Below are positions 13,681 through 27,962 of a DNA stretch of 64,000 nt, piece by piece. The stretch comes from Metopolophium dirhodum. Its lineage: Eukaryota > Arthropoda > Insecta > Hemiptera > Aphididae. The notes beneath the pieces were generated by a model. It did not search any database. It had not been told where the DNA came from and was given only the letters and a program-made list of their open reading frames with translations. Location of the stretch: positions 6,634,001 to 6,698,000 of the forward strand of contig NC_083566.1 of the NCBI RefSeq assembly GCF_019925205.1. The letters run 5' to 3'. Both the position numbers and the translations under genes were made by a program. How positions within the stretch are numbered: position 1 is the stretch's first letter; each line of letters starts with the position of its first letter.

Positions 13681-15036
13681 TTTTTAAACGAACTGCGAAA
13701 GTTTTTTTTTTTTTAAGGCCTAATGTAAATGTCGTCTGATCCCCATTTGCTCTAATACTATATATTTATACCTGTATTTGTACTGCCGACGAGCTCTTGA
13801 AGCAATTTTCTACGAATCCTACACAAGAAATCTGGTCTACCACTTTATAGTTTCCTAAATCAAGATAAACTGCGCTGGGAAAATAGGACTTTTCAAAGTA
13901 ATGTCTTCGACTTTTAACAATTTTAGGTGTAAAAGATAGGTGACTCGCGCAGTATTACGTAACACGTACTGACAGTGTTTTTAGTGATTTGTTATTGTTA
14001 TTTTCGCATTCACACAACTCATTATTTACCGTCAGTTTCCTTTTATTCGTATTGGGTATCTTAAATAAAATGTATATAGTATAATATTAAATAGAAAGAC
14101 AATCATTTTACTTACTCAGAGTTTTATTTAAAATTAAAATCAAATACGGGTACATACAAAATGTTAACCAACGAATATTAATTCTTGTTCTGTTTTATGT
14201 CTGTGTGTGAATTTTTTATATGTAGGACATAGGTAGTATATTATTATAATATGGTACATTAAAAAAGTGTACAATTTTCATAAACTGTTACGAATAATTA
14301 GAATGTGGTCGTTTTAATAACTTTAAACAAAAACAAAAATATTTTTATGTCCTTATACTTTTTAATAATATACAATAATATTATATTAGATTCATAGTGA
14401 AACTTTTACTTAGAAAACACTAAAACAGTTGTAGTTTCCCAAATTTCGATAGCCATTAAAATTTTAATTCTGCTATAAGACTTAAATATTATAATTTATA
14501 ATCCTCTATGTAGACTTTAGCCAAACATCAATATTTAAACTTTTCATAATTATTTTAAATCGCAATCCCTGTATCTTATCGCCGAATAATATTATCTTCC
14601 TTATACGAAACGAAAATGTTTGTAGGTCGATTCTACTACCATGCAACTTAAATGTTTCAGATTAAGATGCGTTTAAAGAATTATATTTTCTAGTACTTAT
14701 GCGTACATTTAAGTATCGAATTGTATTCGGTCGAATAAAACAAAAGGTTAAAAACCATGTCAAAATATGTTAATGGTCCAATATGAATATTTCTGGTTCG
14801 TATTTTCCGAGCTCAGTTCCAAGAAGTTTTATTTCAGAGATTTTTCATAATAGGTATAACCTAGATATTCGTATATATTATTATAACTGTATGGAGTTGA
14901 GCATTTTCTGTTTTCCGAAGAGTACCTACCTAAAGATACACCGCAACCGTCATTACAGTTGAAATTACTATTTACTACCTAGTTGTTCTTAATATATATA
15001 TTTATTTTACTTATTTTTGTTTTTATCTGTACATAG

Positions 15037-15155
15037 GTTCTTCTTTATCCGGAAGAAGGATGGGCACGAAGTGCAGTTTCGAGTTATTGGACCCTCACGC
15101 CTACTTGGTGGAATCGCAGCAAATGTAAAGTAGTAGAAGTCACAGGCACTAGGAA
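15037..15155 (+). CDS. Locus 1 exon 2
   Basis: A 119-base internal exon (39 codons plus 2 bases) lies between a long pyrimidine tract ending TACATAG and the donor GAA|GTAAGA. It enters in phase 0, matching exon 1, and leaves two bases (AA) that are completed by the first G of exon 3 to a Lys codon. The product segment is aromatic and mixed (LLYPEEGWARSAVSSYW followed by a Thr/Trp-rich part and CKVVEVTG). No domain is recognised. All three frames are largely open across this exon, and one alternative frame has a more GC-rich third position. The frame was chosen because only it fits the phases of exons 1 and 3, so the reading is less certain than for exon 1. Confidence 0.6.
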
Positions 15156-18100
15156 GTAAGAACATCTAATTGTATGACAATAATAAATAAAACTATATTG
15201 TGTACGAATAATTAGCATACATTACAATATCAGAGACTTTCGCGTTCATAGCAAGGAACATTTTGTGCTTATAGGGGAAGTCGATAAAATGGCATCCAAC
15301 GATTTTCTATAATATTATTGTATAATATATGCATATATATTTGAAATACCTATTTATTTAAAATTAAGACATTATAATTATATTTAAATGTAATCAATCA
15401 TCATTTATCACATTACGATAAATATGATTACTATTTAGAGTGAGGAAGCAGCCCATTAACAGTACCTCCGAATTTTAGTAGCTATATATAGGTGCTACAA
15501 TTAAGTAAACGAGCATAAAGCACTTTATTTTTGATATCCTAGCAGATTTATCGCGAAGAGTAAATGCTTATAATAACAAGATATAATGCGCCAAAAATCG
15601 AAAAAGTAGTAGGTAGGTACGAGTGATAATAATTCGTTTTGAAATATAATATATATTATTATAGTTTAAGTAGGTTGGCAGCTTTATATTCGTCGTGGGA
15701 ATTATTGTAAGTCATATTGCAAGTACAGCAAGTATAGGTACCTAGTAGATATACTAAAATAAAGAAATAAACGTACCTATTACTTATTATACCTCATATT
15801 ATGAACTACACAGTTTATATAAACTGCTGTATCATCGGTTTTGTTTTTTTTTTTTTACAAGAGAATGAGTTTTTTTAATTCTCGTGTAAAATCGGTCAAC
15901 GTATAGTTACTTACTGTACTTACTTATATACTTTGTTTATAAGCTACTTTAACGATACGTATTATATTGTACAACTGTAGTGTACATTTTAGTAAATACC
16001 ATCATAGCCCGTATGGTGCCGTGCATGCTTAGGTCGGTCGTGCGTTCGATGAACCGTCCTAGAATATTGTGCGTGGACCATAATTTTCATTTGGTGCAGC
16101 GTATCGTGTTTTATTTTCAATTCGAAACGTTAAACTTTTGATAAACAAACGAAAAAATATAATAAACCGAAAAATTTAATCCGATTTGCAGTGTAGAGTT
16201 TCTTTAACAAGATGACTCCGGTGTATTATTTGTCTAACGTAATGCAATTTAAGGTGTTATCCTCCGCAAAGCTCGTTTAGTATTCCAAACGGCATTTTGT
16301 AAAGTCGAACGGGCGCGCTGATGAATAGATGGGATCTTCTTCTTATTTTACCCCCATCACCATTGTCGTCGTACACCTAAACTCAAATTTCATACTAATA
16401 CCTAATTTTACACATCGCAGATTTTTGTTTCAAAACCATGTTCGCATACTTACCACGTTATAGCTCATGGTATCACATCGATATATAATATATATATTTT
16501 TATCACAAGGTAATATTATGATATTGTGAACGGCCTACGCATATTTACAGTGCTTAAAATAAATGTCCCACGGGATAATGACATGTATATTATATTCAGC
16601 ATGACATTTATATTCTTGACGTGCTTTGTACTGCGAGAAAATTTGAATTTCCATCATTTGGGACGGGGGAATAAAATTAATGTAAGATATAATATTGAAT
16701 AATGTCAAAATAAATTATTTGGTTGGATTTATTTTCATTACTCAAAAGTCAAAAAGGAAATTACATTTTTGATTTAATTATTTAATTTAAATTCCAATAG
16801 GTATAATATTCGGTATTGGGTTTTCAATAATGTTGATAAATATTTATTTTTTGAATAATATTGATTTTTATTACCTACTTATCCTTAAAAATTCTTGAAC
16901 ATTTTTAGGTAAACGAATCTCTGTTCAGAAATGTTTTTTGAATGTTTTTACGACATGATTGATTATAATAACAGTGTCAAACTAAATATGAAAAATAAAT
17001 AGCTACCTATATAACTTGGTGTACCATGATGTCAACGATGTAAGGCAAGTTCACAACCTTTGCTCTCATTTTGTTGATACTTAGAGTTAACTAATATTTA
17101 TTTGTATTCAATTTGTATTAATTAATACTTTATTTGATTTAAAATATTTGTTTACGTTTACTTGCTATACTGCTAAAAACAGTTTTTGAAGAAGTGAAAG
17201 TGATTAAAAGTTTAGCTTAGAAATTTAACATAGTTTGCATTAAAATAATATTGGATGTAAATATTTCCAAATAGTTGTGGTAAAATTGCCAAAAATTGAT
17301 AAAAATAAAACAAGGATATTAAAAGTTTGTAATAATTTGTAGTTTTTTTTAATGATGTTTCATCTTAGTAAAAGGTGAACCAATAAGAATCATTTTTTCA
17401 ATTTTACGATCTATCATAAATCATAATATTATTAAAATGTATGTAATAATTTACACAATAAGGTACGACGGAACTGTATTGTACGAAATTGGATCTAAGA
17501 CCAAGTTACATACTCTATTTGTGTTTTATTTTTTTATTATTATTGCAATGCAAATTATCGATTTTAATATTGTTGAAGGCAATTGAGATGTGTCTGTAAA
17601 AAGAGGATTGTGCATTTGTGCATATTTTGTCAAGACAATTTAAACATAATTTAAATCTACTATTTTTTTTTTTATTTTTAAAATCAAATATAAAGTGAAA
17701 TAATAATAAAATAATATAAAACCGAAATGTCAAACTATTCTCAAAAATATTTCCCTCTAAAATTGTTGTAATAGATGACTACTTTTATGTTACTCAAAAT
17801 CATAAAAAACGATTTAAGTGCCTGTTTTATGTATGTTGCGTGTGGATCTGAGAGAGAAAACAAATATTGCGGTGACATCATCTTAACTTATAAGTTAATA
17901 ACAATAGTTACATTATAATATTATTGTAATAATTAATAATTAAATATAATATACCATGTTTTTTAATAAGTTCAATAAATTATGATAGGTAATACTCATA
18001 GAATAAAATATTACTAATGGTTCCTAAAAAAAAAATTATAAATTATCTTTAGAAACTGTTTTTGATCAGAATTGTTATTCGTATGTTTAGATTTATCAAT

Positions 18101-20353
18101 TAATTCAAATTTAGCTTATCTATTATAGTGACCTAGGTACTCTACCTTATTATGTAAGGTACGTCTATATACACTGAAAGCCTATTTTATAACAGAGTGA
18201 CTTCTCCGATTGATGTATTAGGTTCTTAACAGTAACGTCCGTAACCTATAGATATAACTTTAAGTAATAACTTGATAAAACTAATTTAGAATTATATAAA
18301 ATATTGCTATTATACTTTTAATCAAAATCAATTGAAAGACACACATTTTTTGTATAAAATATGTTTTAATAATTGAACAATAACTTATAATTTTTCTGAT
18401 GTTTTTTAATTTTTTAATGTTGTATAATACACTTTGATCACGTAACTAGTCTAAAGTTTTGAAATAATAAGTTTCAAAAGACGCCGTAGTAACTTTTATG
18501 TATAAACATTAAAGTATTTTATTAATATTTAATTTAAAAAAAAAACCATTGAAAATGTAAATCGAATACAATACTTGATTTTTATAGTGATTTATTATTC
18601 TTAATTACACTATGATTGTATAACTTTTTATTTATTCAAATAAAACTTGATATTTAATGAAAATATTATATGAATGTCACCGAGAATACCATTATGATAT
18701 TATATATTTAGTGTAATTAGCATGTACCATATATAGGTACATCGTAAAATACTCTCTACTTATAAAATTAACTTACAAGAAAAGCCGGATTTAATTTCAC
18801 TCAGAAAGTACTTTACTCTTGGAATAGATTACTCGGGCAGTTGTATTATAGGACTATAATTTAATACGAAGGCCACTGATATACCCTCATTTTCGGGGCA
18901 GAACATTGGCAATAACAATACATAATACACAACACGTCTACTGTTTGCGCCGTGTAATTATTTTGTATTAGCATTTATGATATTATTATGTCCTATCTCG
19001 CATTCAATTTGCAATATCTTTTAACTCTACAGGATACAGACTACAGCTGGCAGTGCATACGTCTGTAAAGAATCCATTGCTATTTTACAAAATATTATTT
19101 TGTTCAGTCACTAATGAATATATTAGGTGTTTAATATTTTCAACCAGTATTGTACTTACTAATAATCACAGTACATTTTGCTATATTGAAAAGTATTTTC
19201 GAAAATAAGACATACCGTATGGACCATATTATAGTCTTAAACATAACCTAATAAGGATTTTTGATCTTGAATAATAACAGAAAAACAATTCAGAGCATTG
19301 TTTCAAATCGATAGTGAAATAATTGTGATAATATTATTGTGTCGTGTTTAAAATTTAAATAAGGAAAAGTAATATACCTATCCAAAATGTACTTAGGTAT
19401 ACATTTTGCAACAATATGACTATTCTTTATATTATGTTCAGTAATTATTTATTGATTATAATTTATAACCTACCAAATAGTGGTATTTTAACTTACAGAA
19501 ATATATTTTACGATCAAATGTTATCTCACTTAAAATAAATTCAAGCTATTATTTTTAGTGCGACAAATTCATCAAGTTAAAAATGTGAATTACTATAAAC
19601 TTCCAACATAAATCGTTTTTTTAACTTTTGAAAAATGGTTATATCAATAGCTGACTAAGAACAATCTATACCAAATAATGTCTCTTACACTACATCAAAA
19701 ATTCAATTTCACAAAAAATAAAAATTTTTTTTACGCTCTTATACTTATGATATATCGTCAATGATATGTCGGTCTCTATTATTTTGAATAAAACATATTT
19801 TTTGTTCTTACTTTAAAAAAAAAAGGTTTTGAACAGCGAAAGTAAATACTAAAAACATATTATATTAATATGAACTGTATCTTAGGGAATTCATTTTAAA
19901 ACTTAAGGAATAGACGTGGTTTATAAAGTGTAATTGATATTCGCGCAAGTTTAGTTAAGTAATTAAAATCACTAGCTGTTTAACGTAATTTATATTTAAA
20001 AAGTTTAATATAAAGATTAAATTTAAATTTAATCAGGAAGAATACATTTTTTCAACCAGCGATTTATAAAATAATTAATTACATTTTAATAAGTATTAAT
20101 AACTTCATTATTGGAACAATAATATTTTTTTAAATAATTAATGTTCAGTAATATTTCTAGAGACTCAAATTCTATTCAATACTTTATAATCATCATTTTA
20201 ATAGTTTATAAAAAGAAATATTATTCAAACCATAAATATTATAAAAATCAATAGTTTGCGTTCGGACTAACCTTGCAAAAGAGTTCAGTTGGTAGAATCT
20301 AGAAAAAATAATAAGACTTATCATGGGATATATTATAAGACTTATCTTATACA

Positions 20354-20760
20354 GGGTGATTCACCGAGCATGCTCACCCCTTTTTTTCTTGAATAATGCA
20401 GTTATTACAAATCTGATTTTTTGAATTTTTAAATATACTTTAAGACCATAATTTAAATTTCCGGGGGTTTTTTTTGTACTTCTTAAGAAGTGTCCTGTGG
20501 AGATACAAACTTCTGTTTTTCAAATGGGAACACCTCTATTCAACTATAAATTCTGCAGTAGATATTTTTTCTGGAATTTTTGACGTATTAAAATCCAAAT
20601 TTGTAGAAGCAGTTTTTAAGTTATTTAACTTTTTGTTCTAAGGTCCATGGTAATGGATTTGTAAGTTATAGTGGCTATGGTGATTTGAAAATTGAAGTCA
20701 TTAATATTAATAATTTGAATATAAATATTAAAATATCAAAAAATATAAATACACTGGCTC
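20354..20760 (+). mobile_element. Possible transposon fragment beginning with a CAGGGTGATTC-type terminus
   Basis: A terminus-like motif (CAGGGTGATTCACCGAGC) leads into about 400 bases of distinct sequence. This opening resembles ends of dispersed insect repeats, but no matching inverted end or target duplication was found, so the class is undecided. Confidence 0.3.
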
Positions 20761-23559
20761 CAACTTTATGTCTATTTTATATTTATGTAAAACCATTTTT
20801 AAGGAATAGTGAATTATTATTATTATTAAATTATCTTTAACACAAACATTTTAGTAACTAAGAAACTATTCGTTAAAATTATTGATTTTAATGATTATAG
20901 TTTAGATATTACGAGTATATTTCGCGTTTTGTTTATACGTTTATGCAATAAAATGTAACATTATTTTATTTTTTATTGTCAAAATTGTACACAAATGTCC
21001 ATTTATGTTTATATTCCTTCTCATTAATAATAATTCATTTCGAGTATTACATTCTTAAAATTTTTGAAATGTACGATATACTTGTTATCACTGAAAAAAA
21101 TGAATACAAAATACTCTGACATATTTTTAAAAACTTTGACATTTTTTCATTTATAAAATATGTATTATAGATTCTATAACTCGATTAAACAAACACACAT
21201 AAAACATGATATAAAATCGCCATGGTAACATTTGAAAAGCGTTAAACAATAATATGATTTCCTATACACTGCATATGGGTAATGGAAACGTAGAGGTAAC
21301 AAAGTATCTGAATAGCCATTAGCTATGTTTTTTAAGCTTTGTCTGCATACATACACCCGGTGGACTTTTGAAGCGAATATTGCATTATCATGTTTTTACT
21401 GTCCGTTTTGTTCCCGAGTTATATAGTTTGTGTGCAAACCCACTGGTGTATTAAAAGTGTACACAGTACCAAAGTATACAACGGAATATTATATTTTAAA
21501 ATAAAAATACGTTCGCAGTGTACCCGAGACAAAAATGATCGCTAAGAGGGACGAATTAAAATCGAACCGCAAACATTTGGCAATACAGTTTTCCCACGAG
21601 GCTGGTATAAAGCTTACGAATATGAGCCCATAAAACCCAATCCGATATGAACAAGAACGTAAATACGACCTGACGTCGGGTGTTTGTTAACAAACTTGTA
21701 AACAACACGGTTCCCCCGGGACTCCCTTGTAACTTGTAAGGTTATATTTGTCATAACCAATTATGCGTTTTTATTTAATTGCGAAATATAACCGATTATT
21801 CCCAGAGGGATAGATGTCACTCCCATCACACAATCTATATTATAATATATACTTTTAATAGTTATAAATTAAATTTATAAATTTTTCAAAACACAGAACT
21901 TGCATTTTTAAATTTACAATACATTATTTAAATTGCATTGTGTAAAATAATAGTAGGTATCTATCTGTAAAATAAAAAATAATTTACTCACGATTAAAAA
22001 AAAAATACATATAAAAGTTAACATTGAAATATAATTTGTTTAATATCCTCCGGGTATATCCATAAATGTTTTTATAAAATCCCTTTTGCTTTTTTTTTTT
22101 GATATAAACTTTTTAGTGCATTTTAGACTTTTTTGGGAGCCATAAGATTAGTTCAACCCATTTATAAAATAAACATAAAAACCACAGATATTGTATGGCA
22201 TATAGGTATGTGTAGGTGCATTATTTTGGTACCGCACAAAAAGATAAAACTCTGTCAAAAATATGTACGTTTGCAGGTGTCACAGCGTTTGTCCGTGTAC
22301 ATAAGTATTACAGCAGCCTGCTTTCTATAGTATACACTATACACTCCACAAAGGCCCTGTTGACTATCCACCACATGTCTAAACTTTGAAACTTTCGAAT
22401 AAGTACTAAATGAAAAATAATAGTTTAACTTTTAAAATATTTATGTACGTTAGTCCTGATAACAGTTTTAATTGTTCTGTGTTTTGAGGTATGATAAACA
22501 AAAAATGCTATATAAATAAATTCTAATACATAATAATTTATCTCTCACAATGTCACTCGTGTAGTTGTAATTTTCCCAAATCTCCAAAATGAAATCAAGA
22601 GAAATTTTTCGATATTTTAAAAGTCTATACATTTTATGCACATGTCAAAATATTATATTAAATTAAAATTAGATTATTGGTAAATATTCAAAAAAATTAA
22701 AATATATTTTACGCTTAGCTTCGATAGCAATATCAGCATTATGTATATATCAACCAAAATGTGTCTACTGTGTTTAAAATATACATAATATAATATAACA
22801 TTATCGTATGTTAATAATCACTCGGCGCAGCAAATGAGAATTTAATCGACGTATAGAAAAACACATTATATCGTTTTAATGATTCACGATGGCCTGGAAC
22901 AGTTTGCCTTTTTTTTTCTAAAAGTGCGATATAAACTATGATTAGTACACCTTGTACGAAAATACTCACCGACATCGACTTCCCAAAAATTAAGTCCAAA
23001 AATTGTATATAACTGAACATGGCCATTATGGCGATACTAATTAATACTAGGCATTATCGTTTTTAATAAATAGGTAAAATTTATTTTATACTCATTTGTG
23101 TTGAGATAAGTGGTGACTTATTATATGAGTTAAACGCTTCAAAAGTTGCTTTAGTTTGTATTTCAGTTAATTTTTATTTGATTTAGCACCTACACATAAT
23201 ATAATATATTATAATATGTATGTCTAACAGCTTATACAACACAAGTAGGGAACTCATTAGATTATATCAATCGTTTTAAAATCATTGCATCTATGGAGGG
23301 AGAAGTAGAATACAATAAGGGATATTTAATTATACTATTAATAAATCCTGCTGGAAGCATCGTATTTGAGTAATATCTCCTCCGACGCACAAACGACGCA
23401 GGTTTGCGTTGTATAAGATGAATAATTAATCTACAACTTGAGTAGGTACCTGATCGCTTGGTATTAATCTAACAAGATAAGACCTTGGCAGTAAGTTTCA
23501 ATTTGCATACCAGTTGCTCGATAATAAATCCTAAGCCCCTAAACGGCAATTCATTGCTC

Positions 23560-24250
23560 GTTTAGAATCGAGTTGGCCCCGCCAACGAATGATGGAGAGG
23601 ATAATATCATTTCGAATTCGGAATACGAGGAGCGATAATAATATATATTATATATATATTTATTTGTTTTTATTTTTACTTTCAACGTATTGTATAGTTA
23701 GGTACGCTATAACGTGTAATTGTTTTTTCAATTTTTAACTTCACTGTAATATATATTATACTTGCAGCTTTGCGCGCGTTTTCCTGGACAGGACAATTGG
23801 GAGGTTTATTCTTGACTTTCGGTACGGTCGATTAATCCTTTTGTGGATAAAGGAAGCTTGTTAGAACTCAGATGCCGTACTGGTGCGTGCGGTTAGATTA
23901 AAACGGACAAAGGACCGTGGAGCGAGGACGCACAGAGAGGACGAAAAGAGCGAGATGGAGAGAAGAAATTCGGAAATTGGCTTGTTAAAAGTTGCCATGT
24001 CGTCGTAGTCAATTTATATATCCACGACACAATATATATATAGGTATATAACAGAATCGGTAAACCAGGTTTTGAGTTTTTCCCCGGAGGGCCAGCTGCT
24101 ACTATGAAACCGATGAACCGTGAGAGAGAAAATATTTGATGAACCGTTTGAACGCTTATATAGGATAAATGGATGCAGCAACTCGGAATGAAATAACCTC
24201 GTATATACGTCAGAAAGGCAATCACCATGTGAAATTCGAAATAAAACCAT
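23560..24250. promoter_or_regulatory. GC-richer intronic island
   Basis: Higher GC, purine-rich on the + strand around 23900-23965, and containing GGACAAAGG at about 23908. Minus-strand open frames of up to 111 codons through it have no recognisable domain. Possible cis-regulatory DNA by composition only. Confidence 0.2.
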
Positions 24251-27200
24251 ACATTGAAAACATAATGTCACTGGGAAATGTGCATATTATAATATTGCAT
24301 TTTACAAATCGGTTTTATGTCCACGTTATATATGCATATACATATATTATGTATGTTGTCTACTATTATCAAATTCATTTTTATTATCAAATTCTTACGT
24401 AAGTATAAAAACTAAAAAGGTATACAATTTTTAAAGCAGCTGTGTCACGATAAGCGGATCTGGTATTTTGTGTCATACGCTTATCCGCAGGTATGCTGTG
24501 TCATATAATATTATATGCGTATCTCGTATGTTGTGTAGGTATACCGTGGGGATAATATTAATTTTGGATTAGACCAGTCAGTTTAAAATTATTAGCATAA
24601 GGCAATTAACTTGTTTTAACATTTAATTAATTGTACAAGTGATATATTTTTGTTTAAATCGTTGTGGGTATTGCTTGGATCAGTTTTACGTTTCATGCAA
24701 TTATTTTGAAAAGCAGAATTATCGCGGTAAGCGCCGTATATAATATATTATTTTGTTTGCCATTCAATGTAGTGTCGTCCTAACGAAGCTCTATATTATT
24801 CGATAGTACTAAATTATACGCAGGTTTTAACAAATAAAGATACAAAAAAAAATCCATCGGCGAGTATAACAATACAATTTTAATCACTTGTTTGAAATCG
24901 GTCAACCATTACTAATTATTAGCATTGAGCTTTTGTCATTATTACTTTTATTCTATCTGTTATTATAATTAATTAACTAGGTATCCAAGAAAATTATAAA
25001 ATACAATATATTTCAGATACATAATATTATAATACTATTTAAGAAATCAAAAATGCATTATATAAAAAGTATGCGTATACTCTTAGGTACTTCAGAATAA
25101 ATTACTTAATATTACAACCATTGATTCATCAGTAAGTTATCAATAATCACCAATACTTGAATTTTATGCTTAACATAATATTTAAGAAAAAAAAAAAAAA
25201 AACTGCTCTAAAAGTTGTGATATCATTTTATAAGTAGGTAGCTAAGTCTTTGAACTATAGATATCATTTATTTTAAAATTATCTGCTAAAAAATCGATGT
25301 TAGTTTGGAAATTTTAAAACACTTGATAAATTACCTATTTAAACGATAGAAGACTATATTATTATTATGTACTCATTTTGCTATAATATTTTTAAATTTT
25401 TAACTTAAACCGCCAAACTAAGTTCAATTTTTTAGCAGATTATTTGAACATAACATAAATAATATCTATAGTAATGCGGGAAGTAGGGAATATTATCTAA
25501 TAAAATGTTGAAAATAGGTTACAATAATTTCTATTTAAATTGGCAACAACTCTGTTTATATTGTTCAAAATGATTTGGAAACTACACCATGCACTTCTAC
25601 GTACAATTTCCAATAAATTATATTATTGTATTTTCAAACTTCATTATTAAACTAGGTACAAATTTGGTATGCTTTCTCAAGAATTTTTTTTTGTCATTCG
25701 TGTTGGTTGCTGTAATTTTAGTCCGGAAGTTAAGCGTGTGTTTGCCTATGCGTGTATTTTAAGGCGTTTTTTTATTTTTATATTTAACGAGACCATGCCG
25801 GGTTGTTGGATTTAAAATTGAGGAACATCAATACATTTATATTAGATACCTTTAAATTTAAAGTATTTCTTAATAGATACTATACCTATAGTGTATGTGT
25901 GTTTTGTATGAAATTAAAGATATTCAAATTTAATATACAATATTTGATAAACGTGTATAATATGTACATAAAAGTATAGAACCTAATACTATTGGTTATT
26001 ATTTTATAAATAATATTATATATTATTACTTTGTTTATTGTCAGTGTATCATTGACATTCAATTTCCCACAAAACTTATTTAACAATAAGCAGATCGTAT
26101 TTTTTATTAGTTGAAAATTAAATAAGATTATCCTGTGGCTACAATATTATATTTTGATTGTCACAATTGGTTTTCACATTTAATATTAAATCATTTACAA
26201 ACTCAATAGAGTAGCAAATATACCTACATGAGCTATAATAAAAATGAATAGGCGATTATCAGCTATTACATATAATATTATGTTGGTAAAATTATTATTG
26301 GAAATATGTTATTGATTTATTTAAGTAAAAAGTTCAAAGGATTAAGATTCGTAACTCACTGCAGTGTTATATTCACGCAAACTTTATAAATCCATTGGAA
26401 AAACACAACGTGGTCGATTAAAATTCTGCGGACTGCCTTCCATTGTTGGCTAAGAGGAAAGTATAGGTATTAAAAGAGAAGAATCATTGCGTTTTATTGC
26501 CAGTCTCTGGGACGGTACTTGGGCGTTCGCGGACATTATTATTATTATTGGGGTTATTGCGGTGTGCATGATTTCAAAACATTACGATAAGAACTGAGGA
26601 GTATTGGGGTGTAGTAGACTTTCTAGAAGAAAATAATTTTTGATCAGTAACCAGTAGGGGAAAGAGATGGTTGAATTATTCACGATATTGTTTTAGTTTT
26701 AGGGATGGGATAGAGATTCCAAGTCGTAAACATAAGATTGATGTATATCTTTTAACATAAAATAACAGTATATTTAACAAGTATGACATTTTAATAAGGT
26801 ATTTTTCTTATTTATACCAACCGTATAGTTAGTTAATAAATATAGTTTTTATAAACAATACCTATATAAAGCTTATTATAATATTTATTTACATTTTTTT
26901 TATCACCATGATTTAAATGTCCTAACTATTCAAAAATGATTTAGCTTTAGTGAACATCGTATGTGTATCGTATATACATCGTATCTATCTAATTTTGAAA
27001 AAATCAATACCTAAACATAAACTTGTTTATTTTAGATTTAAAAATATAAGTTTAATAAGTGTAAAATGTTTGTTATAAACATTCGACGGCAACCAATCAA
27101 CACGATAACACAATTCCTAGTTCGTAAAGTTTATCTAGATTTTTTTTAGCTCATGTAGGTAGGTAGGTTAGGTACCTGATATGAACGTTTGAAAATGTGG

Positions 27201-27871
27201 TTATAGTAAATTAAATTTTATTTTATATGTGCGTCGTTTTAAGTTACACAACAATAATTATAAATGTCAACCAATTATAATATATTTATATACAATAGTA
27301 GTATAAACTTAAAAGCAAAAATTTTATATACTTTGAGAAAACGTTTAAGTTTCAGAACATAAAAGGTAATTGCTATAATAGTAATAAGCTTAATATGCAT
27401 ATATTTGTAAGATATGTGTGTTATGTAACGTTCTTGTCTTCTTGTTGAGAATATAATTATGGTCTTTGTAAAGTACCATAGAATATTATTAATATATTAT
27501 ACTATATAACCTTTTATACCTTCATAATATACATGCATACATATTTTATATATATAAACATATATTTATATTATATATTTATATTCATATAATGATATTA
27601 AATGCCTCATTCATTTTAAAATAATACAAAAATAATTAAAAATTCAAATGTCCCAAGATGAAAATCTTAATGTCTGTATATCGGTTAGTAATAAGTTTTT
27701 AAACTATTGGAATACTTTAATAAAGTGGTTTCAATTCAGAGTGCATAATTTTGAACAAACCGTTAATTAATCTTAGAAATATATTTGAGAACAGATTAAA
27801 ATAACAGATATTTTCATGAGACGTACTTATAGAACTAATTATTAACCATGCCTATTTCATTTTGATTTTAG

Positions 27872-27962
27872 GTATACAACATTGGCTAAAATGGTAGACA
27901 CCGATACCGGCAACCTTTTTATCGTCGGTTCATTTAATAAACGTACTGATCCAGATTTTAAA
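27872..27962 (+). CDS. Locus 1 exon 3
   Basis: A 91-base internal exon is bounded by GATTTTAG| and AAA|GTAAGT. The first base completes a codon split from exon 2, and the remaining 30 codons end in phase 0. Only one of three frames is open across the exon, and it is the frame required by the upstream phase. The segment reads like a folded-domain fragment with alternating hydrophobic residues (GNLFIVGSF) and an acidic/basic tail (NKRTDPDFK). No family is recognised. The strong donor and single open frame make this one of the better supported pieces. Confidence 0.7.

Larger units (their letters stand above)
2595..15036 (+). other. Locus 1 intron 1
   Basis: A 12.4-kb AT-rich interval runs from GTAAGT to a pyrimidine-rich acceptor ending TACATAG. 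It contains microsatellites (5515-5551, 9846-9952), GC-richer islands (about 5560-6130, 9480-9790, 13040-13680) and otherwise nothing I can assign. Short open frames in the islands lack splice-consistent coding signal. Confidence 0.6.
15156..27871 (+). other. Locus 1 intron 2
   Basis: A 12.7-kb AT-rich intron. It contains a possible transposon terminus (20354-20760), a GC-richer island (23560-24250) and long stretches of low-complexity A/T sequence without assignable features. Confidence 0.55.

Noticed and set aside
23893..24271. Overlapping minus-strand frames up to 111 codons
   Set aside because: Two frames overlap with no domain and no codon bias. They are explained by a GC-richer island.
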